DNA of 16,671 nt from Rhodanobacteraceae bacterium (GCA_025924775.1 JAICHS010000024.1:1-16671), one strand, 5' to 3'; numbered from the stretch's first letter, positions 1 through 6,504 are shown. Numbers and translations are program-made. The notes: generated from the sequence alone by a model not told the origin.

Positions 1-135
1 GAGGGTGTCGAAAGCAAGCGACGATTTGCCCGAACCCGACAGGCCGGTAATGACGATCAGCTCGTCGCGCGGCAGGTCGAGGTCGATGTTCGTGAGGTTG
101 TGGGTGCGGGCACCGCGGATGCGGATGGTGTCCAT
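1..135 (-). CDS. uvrA: UvrA, excinuclease ABC subunit A (5' end only)
   Basis: Reading the minus strand from an ATG at 135 gives 45 codons beginning MDTIRIRGARTHNL and containing a Walker A motif GLSGSGKSS at residues 31-39, followed by LAFDTL. This is the canonical UvrA N-terminus: damage-recognition ATPase of nucleotide excision repair, which loads UvrB on DNA. The gene runs off the left edge, so the zinc fingers and second ATPase domain are not visible. It is divergent from rplU, with 265 bp between the start codons. No clear Shine-Dalgarno precedes the ATG. The partner gene uvrB lies at the other end of this window. Identification is secure because the ABC-type Walker A context (SGSGKSSLAFDT) is diagnostic of UvrA. 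Confidence 0.95.
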   Translation of the reverse strand, partial: MDTIRIRGARTHNLTNIDLDLPRDELIVITGLSGSGKSSLAFDTL

Positions 136-161
136 GAAGAATGCAGGCGACAAAGCCCGTT

Positions 162-167
162 ACTATA
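162..167 (-). promoter_or_regulatory. Possible -10 element for uvrA
   Basis: On the minus strand the hexamer TATAGT lies 26 nt upstream of the uvrA ATG. No convincing -35 is found at 16-18 nt spacing. A short palindrome CCCTTCGG-A-CCGAAGGG (194-210) sits just upstream. No LexA box of the CTG-N10-CAG type is present. This is the best promoter candidate for uvrA but it is weak. Confidence 0.35.
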
Positions 168-193
168 GCGACCCGTCCGATGTGGGGTCTTCC

Positions 194-210
194 CCCTTCG
201 GACCGAAGGG
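194..210. repeat. 17-nt palindrome in the uvrA-rplU intergenic region
   Basis: CCCTTCGG (194-201) and CCGAAGGG (203-210) are perfect inverted repeats around one A. It lies between the divergent uvrA and rplU promoters and has no T-tract, so it is not an obvious terminator. It could be an operator, a REP fragment or chance in GC-rich DNA. Apart from this and the two promoter candidates I see nothing in 136-400. Confidence 0.5.
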
Positions 211-301
211 CGGAGTGCAGCGAACGCGCGCAACTCGGGAGGGGGATGGCTGCTGGCGCGCAGCGGTCCCTTTCGTGCCGGAGGCGACGGGCGGTTCGGA
301 C

Positions 302-331
302 TTGCCCAATCCCCTGAAATCACGCTAGAAT
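302..331 (+). promoter_or_regulatory. Promoter of rplU-rpmA
   Basis: TTGCCC (302-307), an 18-nt spacer and TAGAAT (326-331) form a good sigma-70 promoter. Transcription would start near 338, leaving a leader of about 63 nt before the rplU ATG at 401. It is the only strong promoter-like match in the uvrA-rplU gap on the plus strand. Confidence 0.65.
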
Positions 332-400
332 TGCAGGTTCGGGCGCTGCAGAACGTGCCCGATCGACCCAGAATAACGACAGAACCCGAGAGCCGAAGCC

Positions 401-721
401 ATGTACGCAGTCATTGTCACAGGCGGTCATCAGTACCGCGTCGAGCAGGGCGCCGTCCTGCGCGTTGAAAAGCTGGATGCCGAGCCCGATGCCGCGGTCA
501 CGTTCGACAACGTGTTGCTGGTCGGCGAAGGCGACACCATCACGATTGGTACCCCCAGCGTCGCCGGCGCCAGCGTCACCGCCAAGGTGCGCAGCCACGG
601 CCGTGCCGACAAGGTACGCATCGTCAAGTTCCGCCGCCGCAAGCACTTCCGCAAGCAGATGGGCCACCGGCAGCACTACACCGAAATCGAGATCACCGGC
701 ATCGCCGGTGGCAACCAGTAA
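401..721 (+). CDS. rplU: 50S ribosomal protein L21
   Basis: The 106-residue product begins MYAVIVTGGHQYRV and has the basic segment KVRIVKFRRRKHFRKQMGHR (about 75-94) typical of L21, followed by the terminal TEIEITGI strand. L21 binds 23S rRNA in the large subunit. Length matches the usual 100-106 residues. It is directly followed, 12 nt after the stop, by rpmA, the classic rplU-rpmA pair, and is read from the promoter at 302-331. Nothing in the protein is unusual. The leader can form a small hairpin at 339-362. Confidence 0.97.
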   Translation: MYAVIVTGGHQYRVEQGAVLRVEKLDAEPDAAVTFDNVLLVGEGDTITIGTPSVAGASVTAKVRSHGRADKVRIVKFRRRKHFRKQMGHRQHYTEIEITGIAGGNQ

Positions 722-733
722 GGAGAAGCCGCC

Positions 734-991
734 ATGGCACACAAGAAGGGCGTAGGTTCCTCGCGCAACGGCCGCGACTCCAACCCGAAATACCTCGGCG
801 TGAAGTTGTTCGGTGGCCAGGCCGTGCAGGCCGGCAACATCATCGTCCGCCAGCGCGGCACCCAGTTCCACCCGGGTGTCGGCGTCGGCCTGGGCCGCGA
901 CCACACGTTGTTCGCGCTGGTCGACGGTCACGTGCAGTTCACCGTCAAGGGCCCCAAAAGTCAGCGCACCGTGAACGTGGTCGCCGGCTGA
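734..991 (+). CDS. rpmA: 50S ribosomal protein L27
   Basis: The 85-residue product begins MAHKKGVGSSRNGRDSNPK, the hallmark L27 N-terminus that reaches the peptidyl-transferase centre. The conserved segment KLFGGQAVQAGNIIVRQRGT follows at residues 24-43. There is no N-terminal cleavable extension of the Firmicutes type. A clear Shine-Dalgarno (AAGGAGA, 719-725, overlapping the rplU stop) is placed 8 nt before the ATG. The gene is co-transcribed with rplU and ends ahead of an intrinsic terminator at 1014-1045. Confidence 0.97.
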   Translation: MAHKKGVGSSRNGRDSNPKYLGVKLFGGQAVQAGNIIVRQRGTQFHPGVGVGLGRDHTLFALVDGHVQFTVKGPKSQRTVNVVAG

Positions 992-1013
992 ACCCACGGC
1001 ACAACGAACCCGG

Positions 1014-1045
1014 AAGGCCCCGCCACGCGCGGGGCTTTTCGTTTT
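1014..1045 (+). terminator. Intrinsic terminator of rplU-rpmA
   Basis: A 10-bp stem pairs 1014-1023 with 1029-1038 (one G-T wobble) around a 5-nt loop and is followed by CGTTTT. It lies 23 nt after the rpmA stop codon. It suggests that obgE is at least partly transcribed from its own promoter. Confidence 0.85.
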
Positions 1046-1070
1046 GGGGAAACCGGCCCCCGGTTTTCCC
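1046..1070. repeat. Hairpin GGGGAAACCGG / CCGGTTTTCCC upstream of obgE
   Basis: An 11-bp inverted repeat (1046-1056 with 1060-1070, one G-T pair) with a CCC loop abuts the rpmA terminator. Its right part belongs to the 17-mer GCCCCCGGTTTTCCCGG (1056-1072), which recurs exactly at 2762-2778 just before murJ. See the finding on this repeat. Confidence 0.7.
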
Positions 1071-1085
1071 GGGATGCCGACAACT

Positions 1086-1094
1086 TGTTACGCT
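1086..1094 (+). promoter_or_regulatory. Possible extended -10 promoter of obgE
   Basis: TG-T-TACGCT (1086-1094) fits an extended -10 element 28 nt before the obgE ATG. The matching -35 would be TTTCCC (1065-1070), within the right arm of the upstream hairpin. No stronger candidate exists between the rpmA terminator and obgE. Confidence 0.35.
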
Positions 1095-1122
1095 TGCACG
1101 CGTTTCACCACAGTGGGCCTTC

Positions 1123-2163
1123 ATGAAATTCGTCGACGAAGCGGTCATCAAGGTACAGGCCGGCAACGGCGGCGATGGCTGCGCCAGTTTCCGGCGCGAG
1201 AAATTCATTCCGTTCGGCGGCCCCAATGGCGGCGACGGCGGTGATGGCGGCAGTGTGTGGCTGGTCGCCGATGAGGGCCTGAACACGCTGGTCGATTTTC
1301 GCCATCACCGCCAGTTCAAGGCCCAGCGCGGCCAGAACGGCATGGGCAGCGACATGTACGGGCGTGGCGGCGAGGACACTACGATCCGCGTGCCGGTGGG
1401 GACCACCGTGATCAACCTGGCCACCGATGAGGTCATCGGTGACCTCACCACCCACGGCCAGAAGCTGTTGGTGGCACAGGGTGGCCGGGGCGGCCTCGGC
1501 AACATCCACTTCAAGAGTTCCACCAATCGTGCGCCGCGCCGCTTCACGCCGGGTACGCCGGGCGAGGAACGCGAGCTGCAGCTGGAGCTGAAGGTGCTGG
1601 CCGACGTTGGCCTGCTGGGGTTCCCGAATGCCGGCAAAAGCACCTTCATCCGCGCCGTCTCGGCGGCCACGCCGCGCGTGGCGGACTATCCGTTCACCAC
1701 GTTGCAGCCGCACCTTGGCGTGGTCAGCGTGGGGCCGTCGCAAAGCTTTGTCATTGCCGACATTCCCGGCTTGATCGAAGGCGCGGCCGAAGGCGCCGGG
1801 CTGGGCATCCAGTTCCTGAAGCATGTGTCGCGAACCAGCCTGCTGCTGCACCTGGTCGATGTCGCGCCGCTGGATGGCGCCGACCCGGTCGAACAGGTGC
1901 GCGTCATCGAAGGTGAACTGCAACGCCACGATCCGGAATTGCTGCAGCGTCCGCGCTGGCTGCTGCTCAACAAGATCGACCTGTGGGCGCCCGAGGAGCG
2001 CGAAGCGAACGCGCGCGAAATCGTTCAACGTCTGGAATGGGAAGCGCCGTGGTTCGCGATTTCGGCCGTCGAGCGCACCGGCACGCGCGAAGTCTGCCTC
2101 GCCGCGCAGCGGTTTTTCGATGAGCGCAAGGCGGAAGCGGGGGAGAACCCGGATGCGGTGTAG
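1123..2163 (+). CDS. obgE: Obg-family GTPase ObgE/CgtA
   Basis: The 346-residue protein has the glycine-rich Obg fold at residues 1-158 (AGNGGDGCASFRREKF, GGPNGGDGGDGGSVW). A GTPase domain follows, with G1 GFPNAGKS (166-173), switch I FTT (191-193), G3 DIPG (213-216), G4 NKID (283-286) and a G5-like SAV (314-316). Obg GTPases bind the 50S subunit and ppGpp and act in ribosome assembly and growth control. Its position after rplU-rpmA is the standard order. The C-terminus is short and acidic, as in other gammaproteobacteria. The TAG stop lies inside the left arm of a REP-like inverted repeat (2158-2167). The Shine-Dalgarno is weak. Confidence 0.97.
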   Translation: MKFVDEAVIKVQAGNGGDGCASFRREKFIPFGGPNGGDGGDGGSVWLVADEGLNTLVDFRHHRQFKAQRGQNGMGSDMYGRGGEDTTIRVPVGTTVINLATDEVIGDLTTHGQKLLVAQGGRGGLGNIHFKSSTNRAPRRFTPGTPGEERELQLELKVLADVGLLGFPNAGKSTFIRAVSAATPRVADYPFTTLQPHLGVVSVGPSQSFVIADIPGLIEGAAEGAGLGIQFLKHVSRTSLLLHLVDVAPLDGADPVEQVRVIEGELQRHDPELLQRPRWLLLNKIDLWAPEEREANAREIVQRLEWEAPWFAISAVERTGTREVCLAAQRFFDERKAEAGENPDAV

Positions 2164-2271
2164 GAGCCGGCTTTCCGGCGATTCCACAAGGCGAATGCGG
2201 GCGCATGTACCACGCCGCATTGGTCGCGCGAAAAGAAAGAGCAGGCGCTTCGCGCCGGCGCGCTTCTACAC
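2158..2271. repeat. REP-like inverted repeat between obgE and rpsT
   Basis: GTGTAGGAGC (2158-2167) and GCTTCTACAC (2262-2271) are inverted copies with one mismatch, 94 nt apart. Each is followed inward by CCGGC/GCCGG-type palindromic tails, and a small GGCGC-TTC-GCGCC hairpin (2244-2256) lies near the right arm. GTAGGAGC followed by a palindrome is the shape of REP elements I know from xanthomonads and pseudomonads. The left arm supplies the stop codon of obgE. No gene is visible inside. Confidence 0.6.
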
Positions 2272-2286
2272 GGATCCGGCCGGCAC

Positions 2287-2313
2287 AAAAAAGCCGGCTG
2301 GCGCCGGCTTTTT
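2287..2313. terminator. Bidirectional intrinsic terminator for obgE and rpsT
   Basis: An 11-bp stem pairs 2288-2298 with 2303-2313 around a 4-nt loop. It has a T-run on the plus strand (2309-2313) and an A-run (2287-2292) that is a T-run on the minus strand. It sits between convergent obgE and rpsT and can serve both. Confidence 0.9.
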
Positions 2314-2335
2314 CGGGTTCCACGCGAAGCGCGGC

Positions 2336-2599
2336 TCAGGCCAGCGCCTTGATGTGCGCGGCGAGGCGGCTCTTGTGGCGGGCGGCCTTGTTCTTGTGGA
2401 TCAGGCCACGCGCGGCGTAGCGGTCGAGCACCGGCTCGGCGGCCTTGTAGGCGGCTTCGGCCGCAGCCTTGTCCTTGGCTTCGATGGCGTGCAGCACCTT
2501 GCGGATGGACGAGCGCAGCATCGAGCGCTGGCTGGCGTTGTGTGCGCGGTGCGCTTCAGCCTGGCGGGCGCGCTTCTTGGCGGATTGGATATTGGCCAC
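2336..2599 (-). CDS. rpsT: 30S ribosomal protein S20
   Basis: The 87-residue product begins (M)ANIQSAKKRARQAEAHR and is lysine/arginine/alanine-rich throughout, with RSSIRKVLHAIE (30-40) and the terminal HKNKAARHKSRLAAHIK helix that defines S20. It is an assembly protein of the 30S body. The start is a GTG at 2599, chosen because the conserved ANIKSAKKR segment begins directly after it and a GGAG Shine-Dalgarno lies 7 nt upstream. The frame stays open further upstream, but the family does not extend there. A non-ATG start recalls E. coli rpsT, which starts with UUG and is autoregulated. It is divergent from murJ and monocistronic. Confidence 0.96.
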   Translation of the reverse strand: MANIQSAKKRARQAEAHRAHNASQRSMLRSSIRKVLHAIEAKDKAAAEAAYKAAEPVLDRYAARGLIHKNKAARHKSRLAAHIKALA

Positions 2600-2638
2600 G
2601 GGGTGACTCCGAACGGAAAGGACGAACGAAAGCCGGCA

Positions 2639-2667
2639 AGTATCGCCGCGCACGCGCCCGCAGTCAA
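2639..2667 (-). promoter_or_regulatory. Promoter of rpsT
   Basis: On the minus strand TTGACT (2662-2667), a 17-nt spacer and GATACT (2639-2644) form a strong sigma-70 promoter. Transcription would start near 2632, giving a leader of about 33 nt. The -35 lies 17 bp from the inverted repeat at 2685-2755. Confidence 0.8.
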
Positions 2668-2684
2668 TCGCGGCAGGGGTGGCA

Positions 2685-2755
2685 GGGGTCAGAGTGCAAT
2701 TTCGAGCCGGTGCTCCGATTTTCCGATGGACTGCGCGAAATTGCACTCTGACCCC
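2685..2755. repeat. 20-bp perfect inverted repeat element, rpsT-murJ intergenic
   Basis: GGGGTCAGAGTGCAATTTCG (2685-2704) is matched exactly by its reverse complement at 2736-2755, with 31 nt between. The total is 71 nt and there is no coding capacity. I recall similar GGGGTCAGAGTGCA ends as dispersed repeats in proteobacterial genomes, but could not check. It lies just upstream of the rpsT promoter and 41 nt before murJ. Confidence 0.85.
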
Positions 2756-2778
2756 GGTTTTGCCCCCGGTTTTCCCGG
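2752..2778. repeat. CCCCGGTTTT direct repeats before murJ
   Basis: CCCCGGTTTT occurs at 2752-2761 and 2764-2773. The second copy is part of the 17-mer GCCCCCGGTTTTCCCGG (2762-2778), which is identical to 1056-1072 upstream of obgE. The stretch begins inside the right arm of the inverted repeat, so it may be a tail of the same element. Confidence 0.6.
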
Positions 2779-2796
2779 CTTCCCGGAACGCGCCGC

Positions 2797-4413
2797 ATGA
2801 CCCGCTCGCCAAGCCTGCTGCGGGGCGTGCTCTCGTTCAGCAGCATGACCATGGTCTCGCGCGTGCTGGGACTGGTGCGCGACGTCTCGATCACGCACGT
2901 GTTCGGCGTGGGCGCGGCCACCGACGCGTTCGTGATCGCGTTCCGCATTCCGAATTTCATGCGCCGGCTGTTCGCCGAAGGTTCGTTCTCGACCGCGTTC
3001 GTGCCGGTGTTCACCGAGGTCAAGGAAACCGGCAGCCACGCGCAGTTGAAGGAACTGGCCGCACGGGTCACCGGTACCCTGGGCGGCGTGCTGCTGTTGA
3101 TCGTCGCGCTGGGGCTGATCTTCGCCCCGCAGGTGGCGACCGGTTTCGCGCCGGGCGCGCTGGACCAGCCCCACAAGTTCGACCTGACCATCAAACTGTT
3201 GCGGCTGACGTTTCCGTACCTGCTGTTCGTGTCGCTGACGGCGTTGTGCGGCGGCATCCTCAACAGTTTCCAGAAGTTTGCGCTGCCGGCACTCGCGCCG
3301 GTGATCCTGAACCTGTGCCTGATCGCCGGCGCGCTGTGGTGGTCGCGCTACCTTGCGGTGCCGATCGAGGCGCTGGGCTGGGCGGTGCTGGCGGCGGGCA
3401 TCCTGCAGTTGCTGTTCCTGCTGCCGGCGGTGCGGCACCTCAACCTGTTGGCGTTGCCGCGCTGGGGCTGGAACCACCCGCAGGTGAAGAAGATCATGCG
3501 CCTGATGGTGCCGACGCTGTTCGGCTCGTCGGTGGCGCAGATCAACCTGCTGCTGGACACGGTGGTGGCATCGCTGCTGGTGACCGGCTCCCAGACTTGG
3601 CTGTACCAGGCCACGCGCTTCCTGGAGTTGCCGCTGGGCGTGTTCGGCGTGGCGCTGGGCACCGTGATCCTGCCGGCGCTCTCGCGCCACCATGTCAGCG
3701 CCGACCGCGAGGGGTTTTCGCGCGCGCTGGACTGGGGCCTGCGCACCACGCTGCTGATCGCGTTGCCGGCGATGTGCGGCCTGCTGTTGCTGGCCGAACC
3801 GCTGGTGGCGGCGTTTTTCCAGAACGGCCATTTCAACGCCTTCGACAGCCACATGACCGCGATCGCGATCATCGGCATGGGCGCCGGGGTGCCCGCGATC
3901 GCCCTGACGCGCACCCTGCTGCCGGCGTTCTATTCGCGCCAGGACACCAGAACCCCGGTGCGCGCGGGCGTGATCGCGCTGGTGGTCAACATGATCGCCA
4001 ATTTCGTGCTGATCGCGCTGCTGTTCGAGCTGTGGGCGCCGGCGGGCCTGAAACGCCTGCCATGGCTGGAAGGCATCGCGCAGGTACCGGGCCTGCACCT
4101 TGGCATGGCAATCGCCAGCTCCATCTCCAATTACCTGCAGGTGGCGCTGCTGTGGTGGTATTTGCGGCGCGCGGGCGTGTACCGCCGCCAGCCCGGCTGG
4201 GGCCGCCACTGGCTGCGCATGCTGCTGGCCTGCGTGGCATTGATGGCCGTGGTGGGCCTCGGCCTGTGGGCGTGGCCGTGGCCGCAGTGGACCCAGGAGC
4301 GCATCGTCATGCGCATCTGGAAACTCGCGGTGCTGGTGTGCGCGGGCGGGGCCGCCTACATCGGTGTGCTGTTCGCCAGCGGCTTCCGGATGCGCGACCT
4401 GCGGGGTGGCTGA
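2797..4413 (+). CDS. murJ: Lipid II flippase MurJ (MviN)
   Basis: The 538-residue, strongly hydrophobic protein starts with the MurJ signature SSMTMVSRVLGLVRD at 15-29 and continues ATDAFVIAFRIPNFMRRLFAEGSF at 41-64. R22, R28, D29 and R56 correspond to residues in the central cavity of E. coli MurJ (R18, R24, D25, R52, offset by four). The many hydrophobic segments fit the 14-helix MOP-superfamily fold in the inner membrane. It flips undecaprenyl-linked peptidoglycan precursor to the periplasm. The start at 2797 fits the family and has a weak GGAA Shine-Dalgarno 8 nt upstream. No clear promoter is visible, because the 71-nt inverted repeat occupies the expected region. It lies next to divergent rpsT, as in other gammaproteobacteria, but is followed by panB rather than ribF-ileS. 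Confidence 0.96.
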   Translation: MTRSPSLLRGVLSFSSMTMVSRVLGLVRDVSITHVFGVGAATDAFVIAFRIPNFMRRLFAEGSFSTAFVPVFTEVKETGSHAQLKELAARVTGTLGGVLLLIVALGLIFAPQVATGFAPGALDQPHKFDLTIKLLRLTFPYLLFVSLTALCGGILNSFQKFALPALAPVILNLCLIAGALWWSRYLAVPIEALGWAVLAAGILQLLFLLPAVRHLNLLALPRWGWNHPQVKKIMRLMVPTLFGSSVAQINLLLDTVVASLLVTGSQTWLYQATRFLELPLGVFGVALGTVILPALSRHHVSADREGFSRALDWGLRTTLLIALPAMCGLLLLAEPLVAAFFQNGHFNAFDSHMTAIAIIGMGAGVPAIALTRTLLPAFYSRQDTRTPVRAGVIALVVNMIANFVLIALLFELWAPAGLKRLPWLEGIAQVPGLHLGMAIASSISNYLQVALLWWYLRRAGVYRRQPGWGRHWLRMLLACVALMAVVGLGLWAWPWPQWTQERIVMRIWKLAVLVCAGGAAYIGVLFASGFRMRDLRGG

Positions 4414-4425
4414 GCACGGCGCCGG

Positions 4426-4454
4426 TTGGCCGCCGTCCGCTGAACGGCCATAAT
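4426..4454 (+). promoter_or_regulatory. Promoter of panB-panC
   Basis: TTGGCC (4426-4431), a 17-nt spacer and CATAAT (4449-4454) form a good sigma-70 promoter in the 65-nt murJ-panB gap. Transcription would start near 4461, leaving a leader of about 18 nt that carries the panB GGAG Shine-Dalgarno. Confidence 0.75.
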
Positions 4455-4478
4455 GCGCCATTCAGCTGGAGCACGCCG

Positions 4479-5315
4479 ATGCCTGCGTACATGCAATCGC
4501 CCGATGCGGCCAAGCGCAAGCCGGTGACGGTACCGGGGCTGCGCCAGATGAAGGCGCGTGGCGAAAAGATCGTGATGCTGACCTGTTACGACACCAGCTT
4601 CGCCGCGCAGATGGAGGCGGCCGGCGTGGACGTTGCGCTGGTCGGCGACTCGCTTGGCAATGTGGTGCAGGGACAAACCAGCACCCTGCCGGTGACGCTT
4701 GACCAGATGGTCTACCACGCCTCGCTGGTCGCGCGTGGACTGAAAGCCACACTGCAGATCGTGGACCTGCCGTTCATGCAGTTTCGCGATCCGGCCACCG
4801 CGCTGGCGGCATCCGCGCGGCTGATGGCCGAAGGTGGCGCCGCGATGGTCAAGCTGGAAGGTGGTTCGGAATGGACCTGCGAGGTGATCGCCGCGCTGAC
4901 GAGCCGGGATGTCCCGGTCTGTGCGCACCTTGGCCTGACGCCGCAGTCGGTGCACAAGATGGGCGGCTACCGGATGCAGGGCAAGACCGATGACGCGGCC
5001 GCGCACCTGCGCGCGCAGGCGCTGGAAGTGACGCAGGCGGGCGCCGAGTTGTTGGTGCTGGAGTCGGTGCCCTCGGCGTTGGCCGCCGAGATCACGCGCG
5101 AGCTGCCGATTCCGACCATCGGCATTGGGGCCGGCGCCGACTGCGATGGGCAGGTGCTGGTCTGCTACGACATGCTGGGCATCACGCCCGGACACCGGCC
5201 GAAATTCAGCAAGGATTTCCTGGCGGACCACGGCTCGGTGCGCGCGGCGTTCGCGGCCTACGCGGACGACGTCCGCGCGGGGCGGTTCCCCGGGCCCGCG
5301 CAGATTGCCGGCTGA
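4479..5315 (+). CDS. panB: 3-methyl-2-oxobutanoate hydroxymethyltransferase
   Basis: The 278-residue protein makes ketopantoate from 2-ketoisovalerate and 5,10-methylene-THF, the first committed step to pantothenate. Visible motifs are MLTCYDTSFA (33-42), the Mg-binding VGDSLG (D57) and VDLPF (D96), VKLEGG (E128), HLGLTPQSV (150-158), the general-base region LESVP (E195) and GIGAG (215-219). All catalytic positions known from E. coli PanB are kept. The ATG at 4479 is chosen over a second ATG at 4491 because a GGAG Shine-Dalgarno lies 7 nt before it. The frame is also open far upstream across murJ, but that is a high-GC shadow. It has its own promoter and probably forms an operon with panC. 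Confidence 0.97.
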   Translation: MPAYMQSPDAAKRKPVTVPGLRQMKARGEKIVMLTCYDTSFAAQMEAAGVDVALVGDSLGNVVQGQTSTLPVTLDQMVYHASLVARGLKATLQIVDLPFMQFRDPATALAASARLMAEGGAAMVKLEGGSEWTCEVIAALTSRDVPVCAHLGLTPQSVHKMGGYRMQGKTDDAAAHLRAQALEVTQAGAELLVLESVPSALAAEITRELPIPTIGIGAGADCDGQVLVCYDMLGITPGHRPKFSKDFLADHGSVRAAFAAYADDVRAGRFPGPAQIAG

Positions 5316-5477
5316 TGGAGATGGCCGGATGAACCTGGGGCTCGATGGCGACCACCTGGATCCAATGCCGTCGCGAGCGTGGCGGCGGCGGCACGGAAAA
5401 CCATCACGACGGCCGCTGGATTCACGCGCACGCCGCCGCGCGGACACCACTGGCGACAGCAGGGGGAGGTTCCTGGC

Positions 5478-6323
5478 ATGCGTACCGTAGGCGATCTTCG
5501 GACTTTGCGCGCCGTGGTGAGGGCGTGGCGGCAGGAAGGCTTGCGGGTCGGCTTCGTGGCGACCATGGGCAACCTGCACGCGGGACATTTTTCGCTCATC
5601 GAGTTGGCCCGCAAGCAGGCCGACCGCGTGGTGACGAGCATCTTCGTCAACCCCACCCAGTTCGGGCCGAACGAGGACTTCGCGCGCTACCCGCGCACCC
5701 TGGCCGAGGACAGCCTGGGCCTGGTCGAGCACAATTGCGACCTGTTGTTCGCGCCTTCGGTCGAGGTGATGTATCCGCATGGCCACGACCATGCGGTGAC
5801 CCTCCACGTGCCCGAAGTCGGCGATACCCTGGAGGGCGCGCACCGGCCGGGGCACTTCGACGGGGTGGCCACGGTGGTCGCCAAGCTGTTTGCGATGGTC
5901 GCGCCCGACGTCGCGGTGTTCGGGCAGAAGGACTGGCAGCAGTTGCTGGTGGTACGGCGGCTGGCGCAGGAGCTGGCATTTCCGCTGGAAATCGTGGCCG
6001 GGCCCATCGTGCGCGAAGACGACGGGCTGGCGATGTCCTCGCGCAACCGTTATCTCGACGCCCACCAGCGCGCGCGCGCGCCGGAACTGCACGCGACGCT
6101 CGAATGGATGCGCGAATCATTCGCCGAGGGCCATGCGCGTGCCGCGGTCGAGGGGGCTGCGACCCGCAGGCTGGAGCGCGCGGGTTTCCGGCCCGACTAC
6201 GCCGTGTTGCGCAGGGCCACGGACCTTGCGGTACCGGCGGGCGGTGAGTGCACCGGCCTGATGGCGCTGGTTGCGGCGAGGCTGGGGGAAACCCGCCTGA
6301 TCGACAACCTGGCGTTCGATTGA
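5478..6323 (+). CDS. panC: Pantothenate synthetase (pantoate-beta-alanine ligase)
   Basis: The 281-residue ATP-dependent ligase joins pantoate and beta-alanine. It has the nucleotidyl-transferase HIGH-type motif MGNLHAGH (30-37), NPTQFGPNED (58-67), RPGHFDGV (123-130), FGQKDWQQ (148-155, more often FGEKD) and the KMSKS-equivalent MSSRN (186-190). The start at 5478 has a strong GGGGGAGG Shine-Dalgarno 8 nt upstream and places MRTV at the family's usual N-terminus. A GTG at 5379 in the same frame would add 33 low-complexity residues and is rejected. It follows panB after an unusually long 162-nt gap. The order panB-panC-panD is the common one. Confidence 0.97.
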   Translation: MRTVGDLRTLRAVVRAWRQEGLRVGFVATMGNLHAGHFSLIELARKQADRVVTSIFVNPTQFGPNEDFARYPRTLAEDSLGLVEHNCDLLFAPSVEVMYPHGHDHAVTLHVPEVGDTLEGAHRPGHFDGVATVVAKLFAMVAPDVAVFGQKDWQQLLVVRRLAQELAFPLEIVAGPIVREDDGLAMSSRNRYLDAHQRARAPELHATLEWMRESFAEGHARAAVEGAATRRLERAGFRPDYAVLRRATDLAVPAGGECTGLMALVAARLGETRLIDNLAFD

Positions 6324-6462
6324 GGCCGGCGCGGGGCGCGTTTACCCACGTTCTCCGGCCCTGGACCGGGTTGCAGCGGCCTGGGCCGCCGCGACGGGCC
6401 GACCCTGAACGTCACTTGGCCGCTGCCGTTTGTGCGACGCAGCAAATTACCCGTTCAGCCGG

Positions 6463-6468
6463 TATAAT
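6463..6468 (+). promoter_or_regulatory. -10 element of panD
   Basis: A perfect TATAAT (6463-6468) lies 36 nt before the panD ATG. No good -35 is found at 16-18 nt spacing. The 181-nt panC-panD gap has no intrinsic terminator, so panD may be read both from here and from upstream. Confidence 0.55.
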
Positions 6469-6504
6469 GGCCGCTTCGCGCACGCTTGGCGGCGGAGGCT
6501 CCCC

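Noticed and set aside
160..175. Xanthomonad-type LexA box (TTAG-N6-TACTA) near the uvrA -10
   Set aside because: Only a TAGTA half-site is present, and the other half does not match.
2679..4478. Plus-strand frame open across murJ and continuous with panB
   Set aside because: It is an out-of-frame shadow of murJ, rich in Ala/Arg/Gly/Pro with no domain. Only the part from 4479 is a real gene (panB).
5379..5477. GTG start adding 33 residues to PanC
   Set aside because: The extension is not family-like, and the ATG at 5478 has a strong Shine-Dalgarno at the right distance.
4356..6092. 578-codon minus-strand frame over panB and panC
   Set aside because: It is antisense to two intact enzymes, with no recognisable motif.
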